DNA of 64,000 nt, from contig WOAB01000226.1 in NCBI GenBank assembly GCA_027886185.1, forward strand, positions 496,001 to 560,000, given 5' to 3'. Shown in pieces: positions 32,692 to 45,913 of this stretch. Below the pieces are notes generated by a model. The model did not search any database. It had not been told where the DNA came from and saw only the letters and a list, made by a program, of their open reading frames with translations. Source of the DNA: Rheum nobile (taxonomy: Eukaryota; Streptophyta; Magnoliopsida; Caryophyllales; Polygonaceae). Within the stretch, counting starts at the first letter, position 1. Each line of letters begins with the position of its first letter. The translations under genes were made by a program, and so were the position numbers.

Positions 32692-34211
32692 TGAAATACC
32701 CCAAATAAGATAAGGATAATGGAATAAGGGTAAATTAATTATGAGATTTGTTAATAAAGGAAAAATGAGAAATTTGGGGATAAATCCCTTGTGGTTGATT
32801 TCTCTCCCTCGGTGGTCTCTCTCTCTCTCCCGTGTGATTTCTTCATCTGAGCAACCAGCTCCTTCCTCCGGCGGATTCGATCCTTCTCGTGTGCCCAGCT
32901 TTCTCCTCCGGTGAGCTCGACCACCGACGGCTGCTCCTCCTTCTTCTCCAGCAAATTCGCGACCCGGTGCTGCTCATCCTGCTGCGTGTTGTTGATGTCC
33001 GCCGTTGCTCGTCTGGTGGTCGCTATTGCTGGTTGCCGCTGCTGTGCTCCGACGACGAGAGGAGCCATCTCCGGTGAGCCAACCCGAAGTCGCCTCCTCC
33101 TCCTCTGTCTGTGCTGCTGCCTGGCTGTGCTGTTGTGCAGTCTGTGGCTGTGCTGTTGTGGTGCTCGTGTGGTGGCTGAGGTCGCCGACAACGAGAAGCC
33201 TCCCCGGTGGCTACGTAGTGGTCGACGAAGAGGTAAGCTTCGATCTGTTTCGGTAGGGGCTTCGGATGGCTGATTTTTTCTGAGTATATATATACGTATA
33301 TGTTGCTGAATTTTTTTGGTGGCCATTTGGCTGATTTCGGTTTTGTGCAGCAACTTGCTGAATTTGAGTTGGATTGATTATTGTGTGGGGTTTGCTTGAT
33401 TGGAATTTTGAAGGTATGAATTAGGGTTTGAATTTGGGGGGTTTTCTAGTTGTGGTTTGATTTGAATTAATGCCAGGGATTTGCTCGGATTGATTTCACA
33501 GGTTCGTTCGAGTGGTTTGGAGACCTCTGGGGTCGTTGCGGTTCGACTTGAGGCAAGAGGATTCTTGCTAACTTATATTTTTATAAATTGTTTTATGCCC
33601 AGTTTATTTCATAATTAAGTTTACCGTTGCTTGGTTGAATATGGGTATGTGCGTGTGATATGATTTGTCTTGTATCGTATTTGATTAAATGTTGACGTGG
33701 TAGTCAATTGTGACTAAATGTGATTGATTGTTGTTGATAGTGTCTGTTGACACGTGTGTGTGTGTGTGTGTGTGTGTTAGATCGTGTGGGTGTGTTGGAT
33801 TGAATGTGTGTGTGTGGATCGTATGTGTGTGTTGGATTGAATGTGTGTGTGTGTGTGTGTGTGGATCGTATGTGTGTGTTGGATTGAATGTGTGTGTGTG
33901 TGTGTGGATCGTATGTGTGTGTTGGATTGAATGTGTGTGTGTGTGTGTGTGGATCGTATATGTGTGTTAGATTGAATGTGTGTGTGTGTGTGTGTGTGGA
34001 TCGTATGTGTGTGTTGGATTGAATGTGTGTGTGCGTGTGTTGGATTGTGTGTGTGTGAATGTATGGGTACATTAGTAATTGTCCCGTGTTGTAGATTGAC
34101 TGATGTGGATTGATTGTTGTTGTTTGATTGTGGCGGATTGATTGATATGGATTGATAGTTATGGATTGATTGTCGTGGATTGATTGGATTATTGATTTTA
34201 AAGTTTCTTGG

Positions 34212-34260
<49 letters not shown>

Positions 34261-35840
34261 AAAATGGGTTAATAGAGGTCGTGTATAATAATTGATTGGT
34301 TGTCGGTGTGGTGGTTGGATTGTTGTTGATTGAGAGTCCAAGGGCCAGGTGATGATAGCCTCACCAAACATCGTAGGGACCGAGTGTCGCCTACGTTGTT
34401 AAGGGCCAGTGTTAATTCAGAGTCTAAGGGTCAGGTGATGATAGTCTCACCAAACCGCGTAGAGTGCACGTCTACGTCGTTAAGGACCAAGGGTTGGATG
34501 GTGAAAGTCCCATCCGGAAAGTGTGTGTTGATTGTCTCACCCGGTGATGTGGTGGTGGAGACGGAGGTTGGATTGGAGGTGTTGGTGGTTGTGCGTGTTG
34601 GTTATGTGTTGATATTGGTTTTATACCGATTAAGTGGTTTTGTGTTGAATAGTGGTTGTGTACTTGAATATTGGTTGTGTGTGTGATTATTGGTTGTGTG
34701 TTGATTATTGGTTGTGTGCTCGGTTATGAGTTATGTACTTGAATATTGGTTGTATGCTTAGTTAGTGGTTTTGTTTACGAATATTGGTGGGGTGTTTGAT
34801 TATCGGTTTTGTGTTAGACTTTGGTCGCCGGTTGGTTATGTTGATTGATTAGGAAGGTTGGTTTCCCATCTGGAGGGTGTGGGTTAACATGGTTTGAAAT
34901 TGAATGCATGAGTTGGGTTTGAATGTATAAGTTGGTCGTTATTTTGGTTATGATTGTATTATGTAATGATTATTTTCGTTGATGCCTATATGTTTGTTGA
35001 TGTGAAGGTTAACTGGATTTGTTGTGTTAGTGCAGTAGTGAGTTTTGTATATTTGGTTAGCTTTGGTTGTAAGTCAGTAGTAAGATATGTGTATGCGCTT
35101 AGAGTTGTTGATTGAGGCATTATTAATGGAGAGGAAGTTGGATTGGATCGTTCTATTCGTTTATGCTTGCGATGAGTTTGAGGTTGGATTGAAAGAGGTT
35201 AGTATCGTGTAGAATTGGCTAAGAATGGGTGATTGATCGGTTATGTGTTAGTGTGTGTTTATGTTTGTGTTTTGTCGTGTGGTTGGTTAGTTGGTTGGTG
35301 TAATATTAGTCAAGTGTAGTTATTTGTATATTAAGTATGATCTGTTGTTGTTTGGTATTGTTTGATTGTCGTGATAACTCTATGGTTTTGAAACTGTTTT
35401 GGCTGGGCTAATCTTGCCATAGTCTTTCATGAGACTGACCAACTGCGGTTTACGTGCCGTGGTTGGCTGGGGTATCGGGTCCCTCAGTCAATCACGCTTT
35501 TCAGGTTCAGCGCCAGCAAGGAGGTTCCTGATCACCGTCGGTTTTGGGTCGAAGGCTCTACTTTTGGTTTTGGACTTTGATTTGGTTGTATGTATCGTTT
35601 TGGTTTTGGACCTTGAAGTGGTCGAACTTGTTGTATTGGTTTCTGGTTTGTAAATTGTTGTATTTTTTGCACGTTAAGTTGATTGTGATTTCAAACTCTG
35701 GACAGGTTGTACAGGTTTTTTTCCGCTGTGTTGCTTTTGATATATTTTATATATGAGTCATGTTTTGCATTTTTCTTAAACCCGCCTTATAATCCTTCTG
35801 GATTATGGCACTGTAGCACCACTGGCCTGGGGGTGTTACA
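32692..35840 (+). mobile_element. solo LTR D, Tekay-like
   Basis: Starts TGAAATACCCC and ends GGGGGTGTTACA, with GTTAC on both sides (32687-32691, 35841-35845). No internal region, so it was left by LTR-LTR recombination. The 3' end (CATAGTCTTTCATGAGAC, TGGTTGGCTGG) resembles LTRs of B and C. The first 700 bp are CT/GC-rich; the middle is TG-rich with a higher-order minisatellite. Long frames inside are compositional artefacts. Confidence 0.9.
33757..34062. repeat. TG-rich higher-order minisatellite
   Basis: About six to seven units of roughly 42-46 bp, each of the form GGATCGTATGTGTGTGTTGG, then ATTGAA and a variable (TG)n run. A separate (TA)n(TG)n run lies at 34217-34260. Confidence 0.9.
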
Positions 35841-35851
35841 GTTACAGTTCT

Positions 35852-36000
35852 TACGAAAGACCTTAGGGTTGTTTGTAAAATTCTTTACGGAATGTATTAA
35901 ATTAATCTGATAAAATATTACAGAATATGGAAATAAATAGTATATTTTTATATACATATGGAAATAAATAGTATAGTTTAAAAATCGTATATTTAATTTA
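35852..36000. other. Helitron DNA between nested insertions
   Basis: Short AT-rich Helitron segment with a repeated CATATGGAAATAAATAGTAT. It ends with TTTAATTTA, the left target copy of the next element. Confidence 0.6.
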
Positions 36001-37395
36001 GGGTCAATTACCGAAAATCACCCGTTCAATAGGCCATATTGCCCAAAACCACCCATTTAATCCGATATTACCGGAAACCATCCGTGTATCACACGCCGTT
36101 AAACACTCGCCACCCACCATTGACTTCCGTTTAAAATTCGTTTAAATCTGGTCCCACGTCCCTATTTTTGTTTTTTTTAAAGTAAAATAAAGAAGGAAAA
36201 TTTTAAAAAAAAAATTACACCCTTTCCCCAAAAAATTCCACATGCCCATAAAATCAATACCATTTTTTCCCAAATTAAAAACATAAATTTGATACAATGA
36301 AAATCTGATTAAGCCTTGTCATCAGTGTGGGCTTGTAAATGGAGCTTCTGATCCTGTTCTTGTTCTCCCTTTGGCGAGTGCCAAGAGCAATTTAGGGCTT
36401 CTGATCCTGTTCTTGTTCTCCCTATCAAAACTCTATGCTACATTTCCATCAGAGTAACACTCAGACAAGCTCTAGCTTCTGTTCGCTCAGATAAAAAATA
36501 GATCAGTACAAAATTACCAAAATATCCCAAAGTAGTAGCAACAGAAGGCCAAATCGAATCAAAGAGCAAGCTTAAATCACTGAAAAATCTAAAAAATAAG
36601 CACAAATACAACAAACATTGATACCATTTCCGCCTTATTTGGATCGAAGTCCTCCTTTGGCGACCGATCTGCTTCCCAAGCGACTTCAACGCCAATTCAA
36701 CTCAAATCCACAGATTGCACGACTATAAAAACAATATTTCCCAAGCAAAGCCTTGCAGTTACACCGAATCTCCTTCTGCACCCCAAATCTGACCAAAAGC
36801 AGGATAGTTTTGCCTATCTAGTCTACTGTTCTCCCCCAACTTCAAACTGCATGAAGGGGACTTGAATGACCCTGGATCTGGAGATCAAACTCAACGGGGA
36901 CATGAATCACAAGGTTTGGTGTCGATGATCCCATCTTCAGGTAGAAACTCCCACTCCTCCAAATCCATCCAATCTGAAAATTGAAGTTTTTTTTTCCTTT
37001 GTTAATGGAAGGCTTTGGAGAACTGGAGGGAGTGAAGAAGCGAAGACTGAATTCATCATGTGAGGGCGGAGTCATCGACGTGTTAGAAAGAGCCGGTGGG
37101 GAAAGTAATTGGAAGGTTGAGGAAGATGATGATTTTGGGGAAGAAGCTGAATAGTGATTTTGGGGGAAGGGTTAATTTAAATTTCTTTTTTATTTTTAAT
37201 TTTCCTTTAATATTTTACTTAAAAAAACCAAAAATAGGGACGGACCAGATTTAAACGGATTTTAAACAGAAGTCAAGGGTGGGTGGCGAGTGTTTAACGG
37301 CGTGCGATACACGGGTGGTTTCCGGTAATATCGAATTAAAGGGGTGGTTTTGGACAATATGGCCTATTGAACGGGTGGTTTCCAGTAATTGACCC
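36001..37395. mobile_element. MULE-type TIR element, non-autonomous
   Basis: Inverted ends of roughly 190 bp start GGGTCAATTACCGAAAATCA and return as TTTCCAGTAATTGACCC; internal blocks GGCCATATTG and GTTTAACGGCGTG also mirror each other. A 9-bp duplication TTTAATTTA (35992-36000, 37396-37404) fits Mutator-like transposition. The 0.9-kb interior has no transposase. It holds GC-normal, gene-like sequence with duplicated CTTCTGATCCTGTTCTTG (36346, 36399) and minus-strand frames of 77-85 codons, possibly captured host sequence. Confidence 0.88.
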
Positions 37396-37681
37396 TTTAA
37401 TTTATAGTATATCTTTTCAATATGCATATATGTACGATTTTTAAAATTATAGGTTAAAGTATATATTTTCGCTACATGTGTCTATAATTGTGATAAGATC
37501 TTTTAATTCTTTCTCAAATTTACGACCACAAGTATAATGTATCTATAAATGTGATAAGATCTTTTAATTATTTCTAAAAATTTAAGATGAGTACGCTATA
37601 AAACATAGCCTTTTACTTTGTTTCACACACATCACGTTCAGAATCTCATTTTACCATTTATATGCTTTCTAAGAATCAGTC

Positions 37682-38753
37682 ATGGTTCATCCTATTGCTC
37701 ATGACATCTCAGTTCATACTGATGTTGTTTTTCTTTCCGACATGTTACCCGAAAGCCACTTTTTCAGATTTCCACGTATGGCTAATAACTTCCAGATGAG
37801 AATTTTGTTACCTATTGATCTATCTGATGAGGTGAAGTACATCAAGTGTTCGATTTCTATGCCAATTGGTCTTGCTATTGCAACAGAAAGGTACTGTTTT
37901 ATTTAATATAGTTTTAATACATTTTTCCTATCAAAATTCTTTCGTATTCATACGTTAGGTCATAATATATATATATACTGATATTTATTTATATAATATG
38001 CTATATGTACATGTCACTGCGATTCCATTGTAACTGTAATACAATGTTTTAAACATGCTTTAGACGAAGTTAAACCATATTATATTCATACCCTATAAAT
38101 GTATTCAATGTATTTGTTACAGGTTTAAACATGCTTTAGACGAAGTTAATAAGCGATTTTGTCCCTTCATATATGAGAGAGACCCTATTTTGTTCCCTAA
38201 CAAACAGCTCAACTGTGCAGTCAGGAATGTCGCTGGCTGTTTCGGTCCAACTGAGGAGGCAGATTTTCATTCAACGTTTGGTTCCTATAATCCTATGATT
38301 ATTGTTCTTACACAGGCTGAATTGAACGAAATTGGGCTTGAAGAAATGTTTCTACAATATGGCCATGATCGTTATTTACGTATCGATTCATTGTCTAACG
38401 AAGAACATAATTACATCACATGGCGCAATAGTGATGTAAATATATGGATTGAAGGTGAAGGATGAGAGTATATGTTGAAATTCAGTAGTAAATGTGTGTT
38501 AGCATGGCAACTTTCGTGTATTTACGATATGGAGTATGAAATATCCGGACTTGAACTTTGGGTTGTATTGGATGAATTTGCAAAGATTAATCGTCTACCT
38601 TGACAACACTTGAATGGGAGGCAGGTTGTTATTAATTTGTCAGATGAAGAAGGAGAAGGAGAAGAAGAAGAAGGAGGAGGAAGAGGAGGAGGAGAAGGAG
38701 AAGGAGAAGGAGAAGAAGAGGAAGAGGAGCCTTTTGAAGAATATGAAGAATAA
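37682..38753 (+). pseudogene. Helitron-carried gene of unknown function
   Basis: Not recognised. Two exons: 37682-37890 (MVHPIAHDISVHT to IATE) and 38123-38753, with GT and AG at the junction. The product would be about 280 residues. Features: FFRFPRM and an ILLPIDLSDEVKYIKCSIS segment, a central part with LTQAELNEIGLEEMF, and a tail of about 35 Glu/Gly residues from GAA/GGA repeats (38641-38750) ending EEYEE. In-frame TGA codons at 38463 and 38601, each where the frame resumes, suggest a decayed gene, or Trp/Arg codons lost. The sequence at the start of exon 2 is duplicated inside the intron (38048-38073). It lies in the same orientation as RPA and RepHel, so it may be normal Helitron cargo or a captured host gene. 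Confidence 0.5.
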
Positions 38754-38759
38754 GTTGCT

Positions 38760-41700
38760 AAGAATTTGTCATGTTTTTTATTATTTTCAAGTTATTTAGA
38801 ATATTTAGAATTATTCTATGCCATTTTTTTTTTCAGGACAAGTGATTGTCTGTTATATTGCATTTCTTAAATACATTTACTAAACCAATTTGTTTTGTTA
38901 TTAATCCAATCATTATAATATTTAGAAACAGAGTTATAATTTATTACAGTAATCTGCAGCAGTGCAAATTTATAATCTGGGTATATTAAACATTATGAAG
39001 ATCGTTTCATATCCAATTTAAACTGAGTTTTATTGGCCCAATAATGAAAAAAACATATTATTATCTGAAGTATAGCAGAATTCATTATAAACAGTGTTAT
39101 GCAATTAAGTTGTACTCATCAAACAAAATTACTTAAGTTATTATTAGTCTAAATTCGAGTAAGGAAATTATAGATGGATCTAAATTGTAAGTAGACAAAA
39201 ATAATAAATTTTCATAAATTTGTAAGTTTTTATGTGAGCACATATATTTCACTTAGAATCATTGGAAAACATATACAAGGATAGTATATAAAACTTCTAT
39301 GTATCATAAGAGGTCGGGTATATGTAAATATATGGAAGATCATTTATTAACATATATTATATAGATATATAATCTCAATAATTAAAACTTCTATATATCC
39401 TGTGAGATTTGACAAAGAGTGAGGGATGTAGTTTTATGAGAAAACCTAAGATGTTGTTCATCGTGAATGTCAAGTGAGGGATGTGGTTTTATGAGAAAAC
39501 CTAAGATGTTGTTCATCGTGAATGTCAGATGTATTGCTGAGTTTTCTTACAGGTATACCATATGTTTAAGTTGTATTATTTATGAATATTTGTTGTGTTT
39601 GTTTAGATGTAAAGAACTTCGTCCTACAGTAGCCTGTTTAGTTTATTCTGATATTTGAACATGAGTTGTGTAAATTTCTGAAACAAACCAGCATAGTTCA
39701 TAAGTTTTATATACTTTTAAACCTAGATGTTCAGGATGGGTTTTGCTTAAAGTTTTTTGCATGCTTTGAAAAAAAAAATGAGCAAGTCATAATAACTATT
39801 TACATCTAATCTTTTTCATATACAATTTCAAAATAGTACTACACTAAAAGTTAGTGTATAAAACATACCTTTAGTTCTTCTTTTTTCTCTATATATATGA
39901 TTATCCACTTTTTCTTTTGAGATCACCATAAGCTCCCAATTGATTCCTATATGATAAACAATTTATATAATAAGTACATCGACATAAAGTAAATCAGTTA
40001 AGTATAAATTTTAACAGTATTAAACCATGACCTGATAGTACAACTACAATTTGCTTAGGAGATGTATATTAGAGATTATATGGTTCAACCTATAATGGAA
40101 TCAATTTTATGATCAGTAACACTTACAATTTAGTGAACATACATAAATTCTTGTAATATTGTACTCATACCTTTACTTATACTGTATAAATAAATGATCC
40201 TAGGAAATGACAATGTTGTTTGTGTCATCCAAATTTGCATCCTGCATTACTGTTACAAGAATACATCAGTTATAGTTTGAAAAAAATGTACGCAATTGTT
40301 TAATATCCAATTCAAAACTATCAAACAGATAAACATTACCTGAATGTGTGTGCATAACATGTAAATCTGACTTCTTGAGATGATACCCTAATATCAGGAT
40401 TTTTTATATATTACACCTATAAGTGAAAAAAATTAATTATGCCACGTCATTAATTATTTTATAAGCCAAAAAAGAAAGTTTGATAGTACTAAATTATACA
40501 TCAGAATTACACATGCCTTTAGAGCTTTGTCATCCTTAGGATAATCATGATATCAGGTTTATGAATCCCATATCAGAAGAATCTACATTGGAGCTAATAT
40601 GTTGTACTGAATGCATGTAAGAGAATCAGAAATTTTGTAATTAGAATAGGAGTTAGAATATGATAAATACACTATGTAAACTGTAGAGTTAGTAATATGA
40701 AATATTTACGTTTCAGAATATAAAACTATTGATATTGAGATTCCTAATTTTAATTTCAATGCTCTTATCATTTACAGCTGGAGTGCAAACCTGGAATCAT
40801 AGATAGGAAAATATTTGCAAAGGTTAGATACATTTGTTATTACATATACTATTGCTACATGATTATTATAGTTCTGTATATATTAGAATAATTCTTATTT
40901 CAATATAACATGTGCACATCAGTTTTTTTACTTTGTTATATGTAAGACAAGTGTTTCATCCTTAGGTTACACATGATATCAGTTTTAGATTCCTTTGATA
41001 GGCATCTAAACCAGAGCTTTTATGTTTCATTGGATGCATGTAACATATTCAGCTATTATGTAATTAGAATAGGATTTATAATCTCTAAAAAATGTTTAAA
41101 CTCAAGATTTAGCCAGATGACAAGTATTACCTTTCAATTCAACACTTATAAAAAAATCATGTACAAAACAGATATTTTTCTTACAGGAAACAAGAATCAT
41201 ACAAATAAACTTTTTACTATCTATGCAGAATGAATTATGCATTTCAATGTGAGACTAATAGATATAATTTAAACACTTACATTTGGTACAGAGTCTTCCA
41301 TAACTTCTTCCTTCATGGCAGTGTATTTGTTATATGTATACCTTCGTTGGTCTAAAGTGTGTTTGGTTTGAAGCCTCGCAGAGAAATAATTTAAAAAAAT
41401 TAAGATATATGCATATCTCATACTAATAGAGATACAGACAGATTTCCAGAAATGTATAGATATATAGTGATATGTTAATATTAAATAGAGATACATATAG
41501 ACATAGACAGAGAGACATAGAATCGTTAAGTGAATATATAGTGATATGTTAAGTGAATTTCCAGAAATGTATAGATATATAGTGATATGTTAATATTAAA
41601 ACTTATATTTGTTATATGTATAGATATATAGTGATATGTTAATATATAGTGATATGTTAAGTGAATTTCGATAAATGTAATTTAAGCCTTAAAATTTAAG

Positions 41701-43700
41701 CCCAATTGGCCCATTAGAATCGTTACAGTGTCCTTTAATTGGTTTAAAATATAATTGGGCCAATAAGCCCATCATTTGTAAGAAAAAATATTTTACAGTA
41801 ATTTCTATACACTTCTTCAAATCTGTGACATATATGCCGCTAGACTCAATTTAAGCCCAATTAGCCCATTACAATAGTAACATTAATTATTGTGGGCCGC
41901 TAAACTTAATTCTAACGGTTGTTTTACATATTAATTGGGCCAAAAGGCCCACAATGTTTAATAAGAATCCGAAAATGTAGAAATATCTAAGTCGACCGGG
42001 TTTGATATATTTATTACAATGTAGGACCGGTTTTATCTACTATCATATTTTGATACGGTTTTCATATAATATGCCCAGAATGTATCATCCCATATTATGT
42101 GAATAAAAGATTATAAAATATATATATATAAGTGGACCGGTTTTGATATATTATTTTCTATAATGTCGAACCGATTTTATCTAAAATCAGATTTTATTAT
42201 TGTTTTCATACAATATCAGATTTTACCTACAAAATAAACGAAAACCAATTTGTTTCTCCCCAAGAACTATTTGAAGAACAGTCTTGATGAAATATATGAA
42301 ATCAATAAATTAAACGATAAAGAAATTGATAGTTGAGTTTATTAGAAACATGACTTTGGAAATTTAAGCTTTTTAAATATCCAAATATTTCCAGATAAAG
42401 TGAAAGAGAAATAGAGAAAAGAAAACTAACATTGGATCTTATTCTGGAATTTGCCAGAATATTCTTTGAAATTTCTTCATCATCCGCGCCAGTTTGTTCT
42501 TCCAGATCTCCAACGCAGAAACATGTTTCAACCAAATCAAATGAAACTAACATTAGATCTGGTGCCAGAGAAGATAAATCATAGGTTCAAATCAAAAGAT
42601 CCACAAAGCGACTTCTATCGAGATGAATACAGAGACTGACAAAGAGACAGAGAGAAAAAAAATTACCTTTGAAAGATCTGGATCTGAAAATCAGACTCTT
42701 CTTCCGTATCTGATAATGAACCTCCATCTCTGGCCACATTTTTTCTTCGAGATTACGAATGTTTAGGTTTCTAGGGAACATAGGAAGGGAAAATCGATAT
42801 TGTTTAAGGTAACTTAGAGGAAGAGGATGAATAAAAATGGTGATGTTCATTCTGCGCTTGACTAAAATTTGATGATGACGAAAATGGAAGATGAAATCGG
42901 AAAGAAAAGTTGTTATTAAATCTGGAAAGATTGAAAGTGGTAACTCTAGAAATGGAAGGTGGTAGAAGGAGAGAAGAGAAGCGTCCCATACAAGATTCAA
43001 AGTTCGAAATGGAAAGATTGAACCCAGAACCCTAGAATTGGAAAGGGAGAGAGAAGAGAAGAGACGCGGCGTAGAAGGAAAGGAGAAATGAGATTAGGGT
43101 TTCTGTATTAGGTTATCTGAAAACGCGATATTGGGCTTGGGCCAACGAGATCGAACTTGGGCTTGATTTTGGTTTACATTGGGCCCGGATAATGTTTCCG
43201 AAATCTTAACACGAGATTATTGCAGTGGATCGGGTTTTATTCGTATATTTTCTATTAATTAAGGATTATTAACCCATTAATATATTTAGAATTGAAATAT
43301 ATTTATTATTGTGTTATGTTTTAAAAAAGATAGTATTTGTATTTGAAATTATTAAGTTATTTACATTGTTTTTACTTTTGGGCCATATGTCCATTATTGT
43401 TTAGAATTTTGTAATATAATTTAATAATAGAAACAATTATATATTGTTAATTTATTATATTTTTAATAAGTACATAATATTAATTTTTTAATGTATTAGG
43501 CCTATATTTCGAAACCATGGCAACGATATCTGTTTTTTTTTTGCTATAAGTCATGTAACAAAAAAATATAAACATCTCCTTAACTGTTTACATATAGAAG
43601 TAGATACATTTTTAATATGCAAATGTTTTGTCCAATTTGCGTATTACATCTGATTACACTGTAAAAAAATATAAGTTTTAATTTGAATAAATATTTGATT
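38760..43700. other. Helitron non-coding region upstream of RepHel
   Basis: AT-rich and without convincing exons. Visible items: a 56-bp tandem repeat at about 39419-39530; diverged repeats around 40500-40650 and 40930-41090 (ATCCTTAGG, GAATGCATGTAA / GGATGCATGTAA); tandem AGATATATAGTGATATGTTA repeats at 41450-41670; TGGGCC/GGCCCA site-II-type motifs at 41708-41955 and 43135; purine-rich, telo-box-bearing sequence at 43000-43110. The site-II and telo-box motifs may mark a promoter serving RepHel. Confidence 0.5.
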
Positions 43701-43731
43701 TTGCAGGCTTATTTTGTTATGGACGAATTAA

Positions 43732-45913
43732 CTCGACATAGCAGAGCGCTGAGATTGTCTGTTATTAGAGATAAACGACAACGGACAATTTCAAATCGAT
43801 CAGGTGAATAAATTGCATTCAATTCTTTCACTATTTTTTTCGATCAATTTAAATATGAACTTGAATATAAATAGTCATTATGCAGGATGTATTCCTGAAG
43901 TTAGTACCAATTCATCCGTTAGTGATCGTATCCCCATGTCCGACATTTCAAATGGTTAGTAATGTTATTTGATAAAGTCTTTAGTTAATTTGGTTTGAAC
44001 ATGTATATTGTAATAAATGTTTGATGTTATATAATACAATATATCTTTAATTTCATGATTGTAAATTAAATTATATAAATTTGTAACTATTTTATAACTA
44101 TTAAAAGAAATAATTATGGTATTGGTTTTTTTCCTTATGCTTTAAATTTTGTAACACATATGCATGTATTTATGCAGTACACCAAAATATCACACCGTCG
44201 GCTTTGCATTTACCCCGAAGTGATGAAAACGTTCATAATTCATTTTTATCTATAAGTGTTCGATATCAAGAAAATTACGGTATATATTTTAAATTGTTAC
44301 TTTTTTTATGAAGTATCAATAATAATTTTGTTTTATTATGTATAATAAGCAGATAATGATATAACTATTTATTTGTAGTTCAATTGCACAATGTCATGTC
44401 TACAGAACAAAATCATATGCACAATGTCGAACAAGGTATGTTATTTTTAAAAGTTCTATTAAATAGCATAATTTATGTATTTTAACTAATTGGTATTTAT
44501 TTTCATGCACAACGTAGCTCGGCATAGGAGGAAGTTGAGAATGAATGTTATACGACATAAGCGACATGGAACATCACTAAACGAATCAGGTTATGAATAA
44601 AAAAATCCCATTATTTTAAATTAAGAAGTCATGTATATTTTGTTTTAACAAATTTTGTGCAGGCAATGTACTTGGAAGTATTGGCAACTCTGTACTTACC
44701 CAATCTACACCATTAGCTATTACTGTTAATGGTTAGTTATTAATGAAATATAATATTTTATATACTTTCATGGATGCATTGTCTTAAGTTTGAGGTTTTC
44801 AAAACGAATAATCATTTAATACTTAAATGTGAAGGTACACGGAATTCATCTATATTGTCAAGTCGTACTAATGAAGTTGACATAACAAAGGTTGAACAAG
44901 GTATATTGGTAATCAGTAAATATTAATTGAGTGGTTTATTGCATTTCAATATTTGTAATTGTTTTTCACTGACAAATTAGCTCGACGTAAGAGGACGTTG
45001 AGAATGAATGTGATTAGGCATAAGAGGCATGGAACACCATTAATTGAATCAGGTTAGCAAAAATCGCTTAATTTTATTTTAAATCCTTAATGAAATTTAC
45101 GCTCGCATCTAATTGGATATGCATATATTATATACATTCCGACATTGTTCAAAATATATGATCACTTACATATTTTAATTTCAGGAACTACCAATTCATC
45201 TGCATTGGCAGAGTGTTCATCTACATTACCAAATTTAGGTAATTTTATAATTAAAATCATTTGTTTTTGGTTTGTATCCATAATAGGATCCTGGTTTCCA
45301 TTACATTATGATTGTTACAAATAGATTGTAATGTCTATAATATAAGTTAAAATAAGCACATTTTAGCATATTTAATCTATGTTACAATTTATTTGTTCAA
45401 CCTTTATAAAAAGTGCTTAAGCTTACAACATAGTTGTTATTTGATAATCTTTGATTATATGTATTTATATAATAAAATAAATTAATATATGTGTTTTTAT
45501 GTAGTGTCCGCTAATGTTACGCCAACGGATTTGCATTTACCAGTAGCGGATCAAATTGCTACTAACTCAGTTCTACCTATAAGACTAAATGACAAGGAAA
45601 ACTATGGTACCAAAATTATTGTTTTATCAAGCCGTGTTACTAAGTACTATATTACTTTTGTCTTACATGACTATTTGTAGTATGATATATGTATTTATTT
45701 GCAGCTCCTTTACACAACGCAAGTCTTACTAATGAAGTTGACATAACAAATGTTGAACAAGGTACATTGGTAATCAATAAATATTAATAAAATAATTTAT
45801 TGTATTTCAATATTTGTAATTGTTTTCCATTGACAAATTAGCTCGATGTAAGAGGATGTTGAGAATGCATGTGATTAGGCATAAGAGGCATGGAATACCA
45901 CTAATTGAATCAG
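43732..45913 (+). repeat. four 72-nt exons encoding a basic 24-residue repeat
   Basis: Units at 43732-43803, 44518-44589, 44981-45052 and 45842-45913. Each encodes an ARRKRTLRMNVIRHKRHG-like peptide ending SG, bounded by AG and GT, with the same phase. The last two lie in an 861-bp tandem duplication (about 44870-45420 and 45730-46270) that also duplicates the intervening NSSAL/NSFAL exons. Confidence 0.85.

Noticed and set aside
33704..34072. His/Thr-rich 122-codon frame
   Set aside because: Translation of the TG minisatellite.
42587..43000. 137-codon minus frame in Helitron DNA
   Set aside because: Purine-rich tract with overlapping frames on the same strand and no recognisable motif; more likely leader or promoter sequence.
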